Part shown: piece by piece, positions 12,331 through 23,479 of the stretch
Layout of the letters: the number at the start of each line of letters is the position of its first letter
Position numbering within the stretch: the stretch's first letter is position 1
Assembly: GCA_039000515.1 (NCBI GenBank)
Contig: JBCFYV010000001.1
Span: 66,870,789 to 66,934,788 of the forward strand
Length of the DNA: 64,000 nt
Reading direction: 5' to 3'
Origin: Timema cristinae
Taxonomy: Eukaryota; Arthropoda; Insecta; Phasmatodea; Timematidae
Position numbers and translations under genes: made by a program
The notes under the pieces: generated by a model
The model's input: only the letters and a program-made list of their open reading frames with translations
What the model was told of the DNA's origin: nothing
Databases searched by the model: none

Positions 12331-15130
12331 TTTTAAACATGTTTCTTGTATTTTGTGAGTAGTTAAGCCAGCTCTTGACTTGACTAGGTTTGTATCTCCT
12401 GGATGTAGAATGTATCAGAGAGGATGATTCACTGGTGCTAGGGCCCACTTTAACTGGCCTGGACACTTTGGTTGATAAAACTGTGTCAAATGCAGGTTGG
12501 GAATTTTTCCCATCCAATTCAGGCAGCATATTAACATCTGATTGGTTATTATTTGAGAAATTATTAAATGTAACATTTTTATCACTGCACAGTCTAGTTG
12601 TCACAGAGCAATCAGGTTGACCCCAAATAGTTAACGATACATCTGAAGACTGAATACTGTCTTCTGTTTTAGTTAGCCCCATAGTACAAGGCACACTTTC
12701 TGTAAGGCTGTCCCTGTAATGTTCAAACATTTTCTGTAATCTCGCTTCAACAATATCATCCGTGTAATATTGCTTAGGAATGTTTGTAGCCCGTTCTTCT
12801 GATACGTAAGGTTTATCAACTGTAGGATAAACATTCATGAACCCAGTTTCACTGGCCACCTTTGAGGATTCGCCTGAGATATTCACAGATAATTGATCTC
12901 TACAGATCGATTGCCTTTGTCTATTAATTAAAACAATCTTAAGAGCATCATGAAGTGCTGAAACAAATGAAGGCTCTACTGGTCCAGGACCAATGAACTT
13001 CTTATAAATTATTGCCACAGCATTGATGAACTCTCTTTCTGATGATTCTTCTTTAAAGTTTTGTTGAGAGAAACTATCCGCAAAACTTTTATTCTGAACA
13101 TATCCATTCATATTGGGATAGTTATTATTCAAATCAATAGTTTGTGAACCTATAATGTCTTCTTCTGATATAGCATGGTATTTATCATTGACTGGTGCTT
13201 GCTCACTTTGAGTCACCCATTTCATAATTTCATTGTTACTTAAAATTCGTTCTTTTTGTAACTGTTGCTTTATCTTTTGCCTATACAAAATTGTTTGACA
13301 GGCATTTCCTTTTCCTTTAGAAAATGTATGTTGACTGTTTGTATGAGGTTTAGATTTTATTCTCATTGGCATTTTAATATTTGTGTTTGAGATATTTAAG
13401 ATGGGGTTTTGGTTATTACTTTCCATGTTTGTTTTCTTTTTCAAAGTATTTATTCTTGTACCTGCACTCTCAGTTGATGAGACGTTTTTATGGATTTTTT
13501 TATTTTCAACTACATTAACTGAATTATTTCTACCCCTTCTTGTATAAGTTCTCACTGGTTTAGCTGCTTTAGAATTCACTTTATTATTTTGATATTCTAT
13601 GGTATTTAATGTTTTGTAATTATTGTAGTTTAGTATTTTTTTATTGGTATAATCATTCTTGGAGATTTTAAATACATCCTTTATGTGATGTGTAGAGCTT
13701 GTAAAACTTAAATCAACAGAGCTCTCATTTTTACTGTCAAAACACGGAGCGGATTTTTGCACCACACTTAAGACCTCACTACTAGCATCCTGTACATCAG
13801 AAGAAAATATTTCTTGTAAATTGGCTGAGTTTATTTCAATCTCACTTTTTGTTTCGAATGTTTTAATTTCGAGATTTTCATTGTTTTTTGGAATCTCAAC
13901 ATATATATGTGTATTCAAGTTTTGGTTAATCTCAACGAAAGAATTTATTAGATCTATGAAACTTTCTCCCGATACCAAACTTGGGCTGTTATGTAATGGT
14001 TTTTCGCACATGCCTTTATGATTTTCCTCAGATATATCGTTAGATGTGTCCCCCCTTTGACTCATCAATACATCCTGCATTTCATTTTCAAAATCATCTT
14101 TGACGTCCTTGCCTTCTAAAGTGTTTTGTTTGAGATAGTATGAGGCAAAGAGTTGTTCAGGGCTTTGACCATCTGTTGAGTCTTGTTGTATTGTTGTATT
14201 CATAGAGTTAAGTGAACTGGTTTCAATAATTATTATTGGTTGTACCGTGCTATCGCTTTGAGACATCTTGGTTGTTATCGTTTGTAAACTAGAATCACTG
14301 CTTTGTTTAGGCTGTGCTTTGTAGATTTCATAAGGATCACTAGGAAATATTTCACGTGTTGGTGTTCCTCTTTCTTTGTTATTCCATCGTTCAAAGCGGC
14401 GGCCCAACTCTGTCAACCTAGTTGATGAACCAAAACTATCGTCAGTTTCACCGTATTTCTTGCATGCTGTAATGATGTTAGGCTTCATGGACCTTGTTCT
14501 CAATAATGGAAACCTAAAAGATTCATTACCTGATATCGACGTGTCACTGTAAGATCTAAATACCTTCGTCCTTGTATTACACCAGTGATTGTCGCTGGCC
14601 AGGTTATTTCTTCTCGTCTCACTTAGGTTTGTTATGTAGTTATCTGATGTGGAGGAGCCTACACGATGATACATATTCTGTTTAGCAAGAGATCTGTCAT
14701 TCAATACCTTTGGCATCAAGATCTCCATTTTTTTGTAGTCAGTAATGATTGTATCTGTTATCATACTACTAGGGGTATCCATTACTATAGATGTTGCGGA
14801 AGATGTATTTTCAACCAAACTAACATTCGAAACTTTTCTCAATTTTTCCAAAGTGGAATTTACAGAGTCTAGAATGTTTTCAATCAGCTTTATAGTATTA
14901 TGAGATTTGTGTATGGTTTTTAACTCTTGTTGGTCATTTAGAACAGTGGATAAACCTAGTTCAGTTATTTCACTACTTATTGATTGAGTGGTTGAAGTAT
15001 TTTCTGGATGATTAAGAAGAACTGGTGCAAATGAAAGCAGTTCATTTATTTCTGAGCCTTCATAACTACTTCTGATTTCTGATAAATATATATCGTAGCC
15101 ATCGAGGGAATTATATCTTCGTTCATTCAT
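12326..15130 (-). CDS. Large Ser/Asn/Thr-rich protein of unknown function (934 codons), possibly one exon of a longer gene
   Basis: This is the only long complex open frame in the window. I do not recognise the family. The predicted protein is polar, rich in Ser, Asn, Thr and Glu, and mostly of disordered type. Around residues 540-640 it is basic (for example PVRTYTRRGR, LKKKTN, MRIKSK), which would suit nuclear localisation or nucleic-acid contact. The most ordered-looking part is about residues 695-735 (FINAVAIIYKKFIGPGPVEP and the following helix-like stretch); another helix-like stretch is near residue 800. There is no signal peptide or membrane segment. The start ATG has A at -3 and an in-frame TGA six bases upstream. 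The terminal codons read AAA AGG TAA, and the same bases form a consensus splice donor (AAAAG|GTAAGC), so translation may continue into another exon. The frame stays open for 2.8 kb despite AT-rich composition, which supports a real gene. A broken second copy lies at 62096-64000. Confidence 0.7.
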   Translation of the reverse strand: MNERRYNSLDGYDIYLSEIRSSYEGSEINELLSFAPVLLNHPENTSTTQSISSEITELGLSTVLNDQQELKTIHKSHNTIKLIENILDSVNSTLEKLRKVSNVSLVENTSSATSIVMDTPSSMITDTIITDYKKMEILMPKVLNDRSLAKQNMYHRVGSSTSDNYITNLSETRRNNLASDNHWCNTRTKVFRSYSDTSISGNESFRFPLLRTRSMKPNIITACKKYGETDDSFGSSTRLTELGRRFERWNNKERGTPTREIFPSDPYEIYKAQPKQSSDSSLQTITTKMSQSDSTVQPIIIIETSSLNSMNTTIQQDSTDGQSPEQLFASYYLKQNTLEGKDVKDDFENEMQDVLMSQRGDTSNDISEENHKGMCEKPLHNSPSLVSGESFIDLINSFVEINQNLNTHIYVEIPKNNENLEIKTFETKSEIEINSANLQEIFSSDVQDASSEVLSVVQKSAPCFDSKNESSVDLSFTSSTHHIKDVFKISKNDYTNKKILNYNNYKTLNTIEYQNNKVNSKAAKPVRTYTRRGRNNSVNVVENKKIHKNVSSTESAGTRINTLKKKTNMESNNQNPILNISNTNIKMPMRIKSKPHTNSQHTFSKGKGNACQTILYRQKIKQQLQKERILSNNEIMKWVTQSEQAPVNDKYHAISEEDIIGSQTIDLNNNYPNMNGYVQNKSFADSFSQQNFKEESSEREFINAVAIIYKKFIGPGPVEPSFVSALHDALKIVLINRQRQSICRDQLSVNISGESSKVASETGFMNVYPTVDKPYVSEERATNIPKQYYTDDIVEARLQKMFEHYRDSLTESVPCTMGLTKTEDSIQSSDVSLTIWGQPDCSVTTRLCSDKNVTFNNFSNNNQSDVNMLPELDGKNSQPAFDTVLSTKVSRPVKVGPSTSESSSLIHSTSRRYKPSQVKSWLNYSQNTRNMFKR

Positions 15131-15140
15131 TTTTCAAGAC

Positions 15141-15157
15141 TCTAAACAGAATTACAA
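15141..15157 (-). other. Candidate 3' splice site just upstream of the start codon
   Basis: On the minus strand a T-rich run, TTGTAATTCTGTTTAG, ends 11 bases before the ATG at 15130. It would place an intron in the 5' untranslated region. Confidence 0.35.
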
Positions 15158-15989
15158 TCATTATTAAAAATGTATTTATTATAATAGCTTATCACTACTA
15201 ATTTTGAAAATGGGTTTTGGATAGAAATAGTTTATCCTGGGATTTAAAAAATGTTGGTTACTTTTGGACAAAATTGAAAGTGAGGCCTACACATACGAAT
15301 ATAAACACAATCTATATAAAAAATAAAGAAATATAAAAAGCGTAATTAAAAAAAATATAAACTATTAATTCTAAATTGTTCTAACCGTATATTTTAAACT
15401 CCTTTCGTAACTAAAAATATTTCTTCGTAAGTTATTTATCCCATCTCACATTCCTGTAGGGAAATATTAGTTTAATTTTATTTCCTCTCACTCCATTTAT
15501 TACAGTGCCGGTCAAGTGTTGGTAAACACCAGGACTGAGGAATGATAGAACAACTAGGAGAATAAACAATTATACAATAAGGTTTTATTTAGAGTTACAG
15601 ATTTATCTTTTTGTGAATATAGACACATCCATAATTTAGGGAGCACAAGAAATATTATAAAAACTAAACAAGTGTTGTTAAAATAAAAAAGTCTTTCAAA
15701 GCATGAAAATTCAACAAATATTAGATTATATTACAGAGCCAACCTTAATAATGTTGAGAATATCAGCTTCTAAAGTTTATGCTAAATTGTTACAACATAA
15801 TTAATTCTAGATAAAAATTGACATATTTTAGTTTTGAATAACCAAAATAAAATACATACTGATCACCAAGGAAGTGGAGAACATCGCGAATAGGAAATAC
15901 CGGAGTTGGTTGTCCTATTTTTTGATTTAATTGTTTTTCATTAGTAGTGTAATGTTTCTTCCTTCCTCACTCTTCCCTCAAACCTTCAA
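15158..15989. other. Unassigned AT-rich sequence
   Basis: No gene, SINE or transposon similarity is recognised. Confidence 0.4.
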
Positions 15990-16779
15990 ATAATTCCACA
16001 TCCCTGTTTCTACACACTATTTATATGCCTGCCCGGCTTGCGCCAGTATAGACACAACCCGGACTTATCCTCGGGCCTCTGGGTACTCGAACTCGCCACT
16101 AACGGGTATAATGGATAATAAAATGTTATCAACCCTATTGGTTCACACCACAACAATAATTCCAAGTTATTTATTCTCACCATTAATATTTTCCACAGCA
16201 GTACACACTCCAATAAAACAGTCTTATTTATACACAATAGCCAGTTTTTGATAACTACACAAAAGATACTCCATCTTATCTAAGAAAAAAAAACAATCAT
16301 CCAATAAAACAACCACGTTTCTACGTGTTACCAAAAACAAAAGAAATTTAATATTCACAGAGGTTTTAGTACTGCCAAGAAATGTACTTGTTCTTTGTTA
16401 GCGTGTTAGACCACACCCAAACGCAGGCATCACTGGTCCTTTCAAATGCCCCAAAACAGATTTGGTTTGACCTCGACGCACTGAAACTGTTTTAATGAGA
16501 CCGGAGATGCATGTTGTAGCGTTCACCCACTATCCTCGCATATTCTTCCTCTAAAACCAAACTACATATATGTTACACACAACAAAACCAACCTATTAGA
16601 GAAAACGTGCCACCTCAACGCCCCTAAGCGCAACCTACTCTATCTGGTTCGGTTTTCGGTTGACACGAATTCTGTGGGTTAAACGCTGGTTTAGCATACC
16701 ACACCGAGCTATATATACAAAACAAACAAATAAAAAAGAAAAAAGAAAAAAGAAAAAAAAACCGTTACTTAAAATGTCG
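15990..16779 (-). mobile_element. Probable 3' flank or LTR region of the Gypsy remnant
   Basis: This stretch lies directly downstream, on the minus strand, of the Gypsy integrase C-terminus and has no coding similarity. A TATA-like GCATATAAATAG occurs on the minus strand near 16028-16015, as expected in an LTR promoter. I cannot define LTR ends because no second LTR is visible. Treat it as the likely untranslated or LTR part of the same element. Confidence 0.25.
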
Positions 16780-17610
16780 CTCACACGTCTGGTTTCCACG
16801 GCTTGAGCGACTCTTGAGTTGACTACACCCCGCGCTTGCTGTGTTCCTGGGTCGAACAATACATAGGCATTGCTTCTTTTAATTCCAACTATCTCAAAAG
16901 GGCCGGAATAAGGCAAGAACAACTTTTGGTCTCCAATGACCAAAAATCGGACACTGGTGCTTCCTTCAGCAATACCTGGTCCCCAACCTCGTAAGGCTTA
17001 GCAGATGGTTTCTGCACGGTCCCCCGCCTTACCATGGCACCCTCTAACTGTCCCCGCGCTATATTTATCAAACGTTCCTTGACCTCTTCCCTGGTAGGTG
17101 GAGTCTCTCCTTCAGGTTTCTTCAATAACCGATGAAAGAGTCTTGTGAGACCTCACCAAAATGAACTTCATGGGGAGACAGACCCAAAGTCGCATGTATG
17201 GTGGAGTTGGATGTTTTCTCAAACAATGCCAGGTACTCAGCCCACTTCGTGTGCTGAAAATAGCAGTATGTCCGGAGAAATCTCCCAGTTCTTTCATTAC
17301 ACGCTCGCTAGGGTTTGAAGCCGGGTGCCTAATGGAACACATCGTGGGCCTGATCCCCATGCTGATCAAAGCTCTCTGCCAACGGCCGCTCGTGAACTGA
17401 GGCCCGTGGTAACTCAATATTGTTCTCGGTCTTCCCACTTGTTCCACGTATCGCTTCACCTTAGCAACACAAGTCTCGGCGGTAGCCCGTCTCACCAGGT
17501 AGAGTCTACACAGTTTGCTGAACGTATCTAGCATCACAAAGACATAGGTAATCTTGCCCTTGGAGTGGACCAACATGGTTGAGTAAAACTGAGGAATGCT
17601 GGCCCATCTT
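16780..17610 (-). pseudogene. Gypsy-like LTR retrotransposon, integrase remnant
   Basis: Minus-strand translation in broken frames gives the core and C-terminal parts of a Ty3/Gypsy integrase. In order these are: YVFVMLDTFSKL (first catalytic Asp, intact); ILSYHGPQFTS, where the family has SDHG, so the second catalytic Asp has become Tyr; HPASNPSERVM (catalytic Glu, intact); a basic stretch followed by YEVGDQVLLKEAP; and YSGPFEIVGIKRSNAYVLFDP from the integrase C-terminal fold. At least two frameshifts separate these blocks, near 17560 and 16930. The reverse transcriptase and gag parts are absent. Similarity stops near 17610, where plus-strand BEL sequence starts. It is dead on two counts, frameshifts and loss of a catalytic residue. 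Confidence 0.85.
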
Positions 17611-17649
17611 GCAACAACCAGGTTCAGTGACAGAAGAGGCAAAGGCAAT

Positions 17650-19158
17650 GACACTGAACGTTACAGTGGACGCCAATGAGACTCCTACCCAATGGATGAA
17701 TCGTTTTTCCAGACTGTCAACATTAAAGAGAGCTACCACCCTTATTTTACGATGGCTAGATAGAATAAGATCTAAAGTTCCAAATACAGGTGAACTTACT
17801 GCAGAAGAATTATCAGCCGCTATGCTTCGGCTGGTGAAACTGGTACAGCGTCAGGAGTTTTCCGAGGAAATAGCTCGATTGGATGCAAAGAAGCTGTGCC
17901 GTAAGGAAATTGGCAGGACTTTCATGGACTTTCACAGTTTCCTACGGGTGGGTGGACGGTTGTTCCACGCCAAGTTACCCTTTGCGCAAAGGCACCCCCT
18001 CTTGATGCCTCGCAATCACCTTACCAATTTAATTATTGATGAGTCCCACCAGAGAAACCAACATCCAGGCCCACAGAACCTCCATTGCATGCTCAGGAAG
18101 CAATTTTGGATTATGGCGGGCAGAGATGCAGTTCGTAAACGGGTAGGCCGATGTATCCCGTGCTTTAAGGCACGTCCATTATCCACACCTCCATTGATGG
18201 GAGAGCTCCCCATAGCAAGATTGGAGGAGGTGAAAGCATTCTACACAACTGGGGTTTATTATGGGGGTCCATATACGATTACGTTGGGTCGTATTAGAAA
18301 GGCTAAGACAACAAAGGCATATATCTGCCTGTTTGTGTGCATGTCCACTCGTGCAGTTCACTTGGAATTGGAGCCAGAATTGACTACGGATGCATTCTTA
18401 GCTGCTTTTCGCCAGTTTCTGGCTCGCCGTGGATCAGTTCATGAGATGTTTAGTGACCAGAGAAACAATTTTGTTGGCGCTAAAAGGGTACTAGGAGAAT
18501 GGAAGGAACTAACCACCCATGCAGACCACAACGCTGTGGTAGGACGAGAGATGTCTCAGCGGGTCATATCGTGGCACTTGATTCCACCGACCAGCCCTCA
18601 CATGGGAGGGCTGTGGGAGGCCGCTATAAGATCAACAAAGAAGCTCTTGTCAGCTTCTATCGGAGAGCAAATCCTAACCTTTGAGGAATTCACAACGGTG
18701 TTGGCACAGATTAAGGCCACCCTCAATTCAAGACCGCTCACTCCGATGAGCTCGGATCCAAATGACTTAGAAGCTTTAACACCAGGACACTTCCTGATGA
18801 CGGAAGCCCCCTTTGCCATTCAAGAGCCTCAGTTGCCTGACAAAATTCTGAACTTACGTGACCGGTGGAAATTAGTACAACATATCATGCAAACATTCTG
18901 GCGCAAGATGGCGAAATGAATATCTTGGTGGCCTTAAAACAGCGACCAAAATGGGCTAATCAAACGGCTAATCTAGCAGTCGGCGATCTCGTCATCATAA
19001 AAGACGACAACGCACCTCTCTTACAATGGAGGACTGGTCGAGTCTCGGCAGTACACCCTGGACGAGATTGCGTGGTTCGAGTGGCTACCGTGACTACCAA
19101 AACTGGAACTGTAAATCGGCCAGTGGTAAAACTGTGCCCACTGCCCTTAAAGAAATAA
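17650..19158 (+). pseudogene. BEL/Pao-like retrotransposon, 3' part of pol (integrase and DUF5641)
   Basis: The open frame from about 17650 to 18919 starts in the spacer typical of BEL pol (TQWMNRFSRLSTLKRATTL). It continues with FLRVGGRL and an HHCC zinc-binding region (IIDESHQRNQHPGPQ … GRCIPCFKARP), then the integrase core: GVYYGGPY, where BEL elements have GVDYAGP, so the first catalytic Asp is Tyr; FSDQRNNFVGAKRVL (second Asp intact); and SPHMGGLWEAAIRSTKKLL (Glu intact). After a one-base frameshift near 18918 the C-terminal DUF5641-type domain continues (QRPKWANQTANLAVGDLVII … GRVSAVHPGRDCVVRVATV) to a stop at 19158. Gag, protease and reverse transcriptase are missing, so only the 3' third remains. 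Confidence 0.9.
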
Positions 19159-20024
19159 AGGTTGCATACGGTGTCACCGGTAGGTGTGCGGGTAGGTAGG
19201 GTCCTCTCCGTGGGCTTCCTTCCCCACGTAGTCTCCCCTACAGCCCCAGGTGGAGTGAAGATAGTTTTTTCCTGGGCCTTCCCTAGCTCCACATTTTTCC
19301 TGTATGTTCAATTTAGCACCGGCGTACACCTATTCGACAAACTGTATATATTGTATACTATTAGACTATTAAGGGTTGTTGATAGAGTACTAGAGGTTGT
19401 AGCTTCGTTTTTATTTCCTAATTACTTTTCAATAGTGTATTTTCTTTAGCTTATGGTAGGACACTTTTTCCTGGAATATTAGTAATTTGGTCCCACAAAA
19501 GTTTCGTTTGATATGAGTTATTTAGTATATAAGGTAGACTGGAGAGTTGGTCCTTTCGTTCTGGTTGGAAATTCCACAATGACTTTAACATACACCGCGA
19601 TTAAGATAACCGACGCGCGTGGGAATGTGTTGAAAATGCCAATGCGTTTCAAGGTGGGCAGTAATGTTCATACGCTCCAAAAGTGTCTGCTGAAGGAGTG
19701 CCCCTTGTGGTGAACGCCACAACCAATAGTAGGCTGCCAGTTGTGGAGAGTTGAGACAGCCTGGCCTGTGAAAGACTATATGAGAGCATCAGGTAAGAGG
19801 GTTGGCGCAATTATTGTAGTTTTGTCACCGAGTTTCGTGGTGTTTTGGTGCTAGTTTACACCCTGTCAAAGATTAAATACAGTCCACAAAGTTTTGTTGA
19901 ACTGGAAATCACGTTAACGATTCTGAGAGACCAGTTAAGTTCGGGGTTTCATTATATACAGGAAGTGGCCACCATGCTAAATGAAAAATGCCAATTTGGT
20001 ACAAATGTCCGAAAAATAAATGTT
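19159..20024. other. Unassigned sequence between the BEL and Copia remnants
   Basis: It may include the BEL 3' untranslated or LTR sequence and degraded Copia gag, but I find no diagnostic motif. A 66-codon open frame at 19513-19713 has no recognised similarity. Confidence 0.35.
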
Positions 20025-21750
20025 TTCTGAAAAATCTACACTTGATAAGGAGATGATTTATAGTTTATCCAGAACCGGTTGTGAACTCATAAAAGATGGC
20101 CTTGTCAAGGCACGTGCCTTTTGGGTTGGTAAAATGGTCAAAATTATAATACGTGTGGGAAAAACCAGAAACATCATCATGGGAACGTGAAGCCCATTTT
20201 ACATCAAAGGACACGCCTCAAATCTGGTATGAGTGGTTGAGCTACCAAAACAAACTTCACGTATATAAATTTCTTAATCAACGTGGAATTGAAGTTATGG
20301 TGAATGATGCATTTTTTGGGGCATTTTTTGAGGGAAAACAGCATCGAAACCGCCTCAAATTGTGTCAACAACGTGCCATTGAACCTGATGAATTTATTCG
20401 CGCTGATCTATGTGGGCCTATGGAATGTGGGTAGTTGGGAAAAGTACAGTATTTTGTGTGCTTCCCATGTAACTATTCAAGGATACATATGATTTACTTT
20501 CTTAAAGATTAAAGATACTGTGGAAAAGATAAATGAAATGTTAAGAATTTCTGAGAATTACTGTGGGCACCCAGTAAAAATATTTCAGTTTGACGGTGGA
20601 AAGGAGTTTGATATAATAGTAATGTGGTGGATCTCGCTATAACAAATCCTTAAATGCCGGAGCCGAATGGCTGTGCTGAATGTACACACAGAACCGCGTT
20701 GGAGCTTTCGCAAACAATTATTTCAGTGAAAAAAATGGCCAAAATTACTATGGGCTGAGGTGGTGAATACTGCTGTCTATGCTCTAAATAGAATGACGGG
20801 AAGAAATTATATAAATTATTAACGGGAAAGACTGCACGTTTGGTCACACTTAATGTATTTGGTATAAACTGTTATGTACATGTGCCAGCAGAAAATAAGC
20901 TTAAGTGGGATACTAAGGAGAATAAAGGACTGTTAGTTGGATATTCAGATGATGTGGATTATTAACGCATCTTGATGAAATCTTAAAATCGTATAATTCG
21001 ATTCAGAAACGCCATGTTTCAGCCAGAGAGGATTAGTGAGAATTTGACATTATTTCCATTGGACATAAGCAACAACTCAGAAGCTGAGAAAAATGAGCTT
21101 GTTACAAATTTAACTGATACCACAACTGAATTGACAAAGGTTCCATTGCAAGACTGAGTAACAATTAAATGACCTGAATGCTTTATTGAAATTATACTAG
21201 TTGAAGTAGATGATCCAAGGTATTATGTTGAGGCATCAAAGTCTGCAGAACAACTACACTGGAAGTCAGTGACGAAATAAAATCGCTGGATAAAAATTTT
21301 ACATGGACCTTAGTCAAACCACAGACATGTCTCGAGACCATTTCTAATCACTGGATATATCGTGTGAAGTGGAAGGTGAATGGTGAAATGGATCAATACA
21401 AGTCTTATAGCTGGCTGAGGTTTCAATCAACGAGAAGGGCTCGACTACACAGAAACGTTCAGTCCTATTGCCCGTTTTGATCCAATCCAAGCGGTGTTAA
21501 GTATTGCAGCCAATGAGCATCTCAAATTGGTACAATTGTATATAAATATATCTTTTATGAACGGTGTAATTAAAGAATAAATTTACATGAAGGGATTTGA
21601 TGATGTAACATATTGTGTCTGATAACTTCAGAAACGCTTACATGGACTGAAACAATCACCCAAATGCTGAAACGAACGATTAAAAGATGTGTTGTTTAAC
21701 TTCAAAATGTGTGTAATTACGGCACATCCATGTTTATTCTACTCCATTAA
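20025..21750 (+). pseudogene. Copia-like retrotransposon, GAG-pre-integrase to reverse transcriptase remnant
   Basis: Broken plus-strand frames follow the order of Copia pol. First comes the GAG-pre-integrase zinc region (WYEWLSYQNKLHVYKFLNQRG, GKQHRNRLKL). Next is the integrase core: RADLCGPM (first Asp), FQFDGGKEFD (second Asp) and PEPNGCAECTHRT (Glu). Then the linker: NVFGINCYVHVPAENKLKWD, GLLVGYSDDVDY. The reverse transcriptase start follows: GFNQREGLDYTETFSPIARF, then QLYINISFMNG, where the family has QFDVKTAFL (first catalytic Asp changed to Tyr), and KRLHGLKQSPK. Several stops and frameshifts interrupt it and the similarity ends near 21750 before the YVDD box. No LTRs were found. Confidence 0.88.
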
Positions 21751-21794
21751 TGAATGTAGAAAATTAAGGGTGGTATTTAAGTTGATTATGGATA

Positions 21795-22045
21795 TCGGTG
21801 GTTGCATTGCTTACTGCGTCACTCTCGTGTTATACGGGATGGCCAGTGATGGGAATATTGGAGTTTGAATCCCGGTTGGGTGTATTGAAGTGGGTGAGGA
21901 TGTTTTTACCTAAATAGCTACCCACTCTTATTACTCTTAAATGCGGGTACATTTATTCTTAAAATCTACTATCCTTATAACGATTCTATTAGCATAATTA
22001 ATGAATACATGCGTACAACCCGAACGGCTACTAAGACGCGATAAA
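21795..22045 (+). mobile_element. tRNA-derived SINE (second head type)
   Basis: It has an A-box-like start (GGTGGTTGCATTGCTTACTG), a B-box-like GAGTTTGAATCCCGG at 21861-21875 and a diverged body. The shared tail reads 'gtacaacccgaacggctact' then 'aagacgcg'. The head differs from family A but the tail is the same. Confidence 0.7.
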
Positions 22046-22462
22046 AATATATGCCTAGTAAAAAATATTATATTTAAATATATCTTAAGACTCTATAGTT
22101 TTATTTGAGTCATCAACCAAACCATTATAAAATACTTTTGAAAATTACAAAAATAAAATAGTATGATTCACCAGCTAGCAAGTGGTTCCTGTCACAATAA
22201 TTATGTTAAATATAGTTAATAAACACAAAATAATTTTATCAAACTTAGTTCTTATTTTAAAATTGTAATAATATATTTTTACTATTCTTGCATGTGAATT
22301 TCTCTACAACTACCACGCTTCAATGAACATGCGACAATTCTAATCTTTTTAACGAGTCCTCAATAATGTTTTATTATTTCATAATAATATTTTATCCTCC
22401 CTAGGTGAGGTTGAAGTAACAGTATAGAGACAACCAAAGATCACACTCATAGTTATGTTTCT

Positions 22463-22706
22463 CAACGCGTCTTATTACCCGTTCGAGTTATATACCTATA
22501 TACTAGTTACAATAATGGGTTAAGGATGAGGTAGGTGTAATGTATAGTAAATGCATCCTCATTGGAGTGAATAAAGTGAGGGAAAACAATTTTTAGGAAA
22601 AAACTATCTCGGTGTACCCGATTGGAATCGAATCCCGATCTCCCAGTCCACGGCAGTTTAATATAACACAAGACAGCACATTAGACCATGTGGCCACCAA
22701 GGCTGG
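22463..22706 (-). mobile_element. tRNA-derived SINE, minus strand
   Basis: The plus strand starts with the reverse complement of the common tail (CAACGCGTCTTATTACCCG). It ends with a tRNA-like head whose B box reads GGGATTCGATTCC on the minus strand (about 22621-22640), followed by TTGGTGGCCACATGGTCTAA as the A-box region. Confidence 0.72.
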
Positions 22707-22780
22707 TGAAATATTTTTTAAATGGCGATAGTGATTTGGTTCCAAATGGGTATATTGGGAGTGTTTAACATGTCAAATTC

Positions 22781-22925
22781 TTTTATATAATTTGATAAGC
22801 CCTTTACCGGCAATAGAAATTACGAGAAAATGACTGAACATATTTTGACAAACGATCACTCATTTAAACGGTTAGGAGTCCAGGATGTCGGGAACAATAG
22901 TAGTTTTTCATGAAAACCCGATTCT
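22781..22925 (+). repeat. Dispersed repeat, copy 1 of a pair flanking a pyrimidine tract
   Basis: The motif order ATAATTTGATAAGCCC … AATAGAAATT … AAATGACTGAACA … TGACAAACGA … CACTCATTT recurs at 24470-24600 in the same orientation with many substitutions. No coding content is seen. Confidence 0.65.
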
Positions 22926-23479
22926 CACAGTGAATTTTCAGTTTTTCACTCTTTGTTTAATCACCATGGAAACCGTTATTTTCTGCATGGTTGCAAATCT
23001 CTAAATAAAATATATCTCTCACAATTTTCTCTTTGAATGAATATTTCTCTTTGGATGCTGGTCATAACGCATCTAAATTGAGATTCCTGAACTGGAGAAA
23101 TATTATTTCTGATTGGAATATTATCGTTAATTCGCATTTAAATCAATAATATTTAGTATAATACCAAGATTAAAAGGTTAAGTTGTTAAGTTCATAAAAA
23201 TATTGTCTACGTTTTGTTTCGCGCATGATAAAATTATTTTTAAATATGTTTTGTTATGAATTATAACCTCAAAAATAATCAAATGAATAATTTTAACTTT
23301 TTAAGTAGGAGTCTTGGTGTTCATTTTTTTTTTCAAATAATGGATTTTGATATTCATTTTATCAAATAGTAACACAATACAAATACAGTAAGTTCAGTTA
23401 TGTTTCCATGTTACAACGTAATTTTGAGGCAATGATATTTGATAGTATCATAATGTTTGAGTACCACATCTAACGTTTC

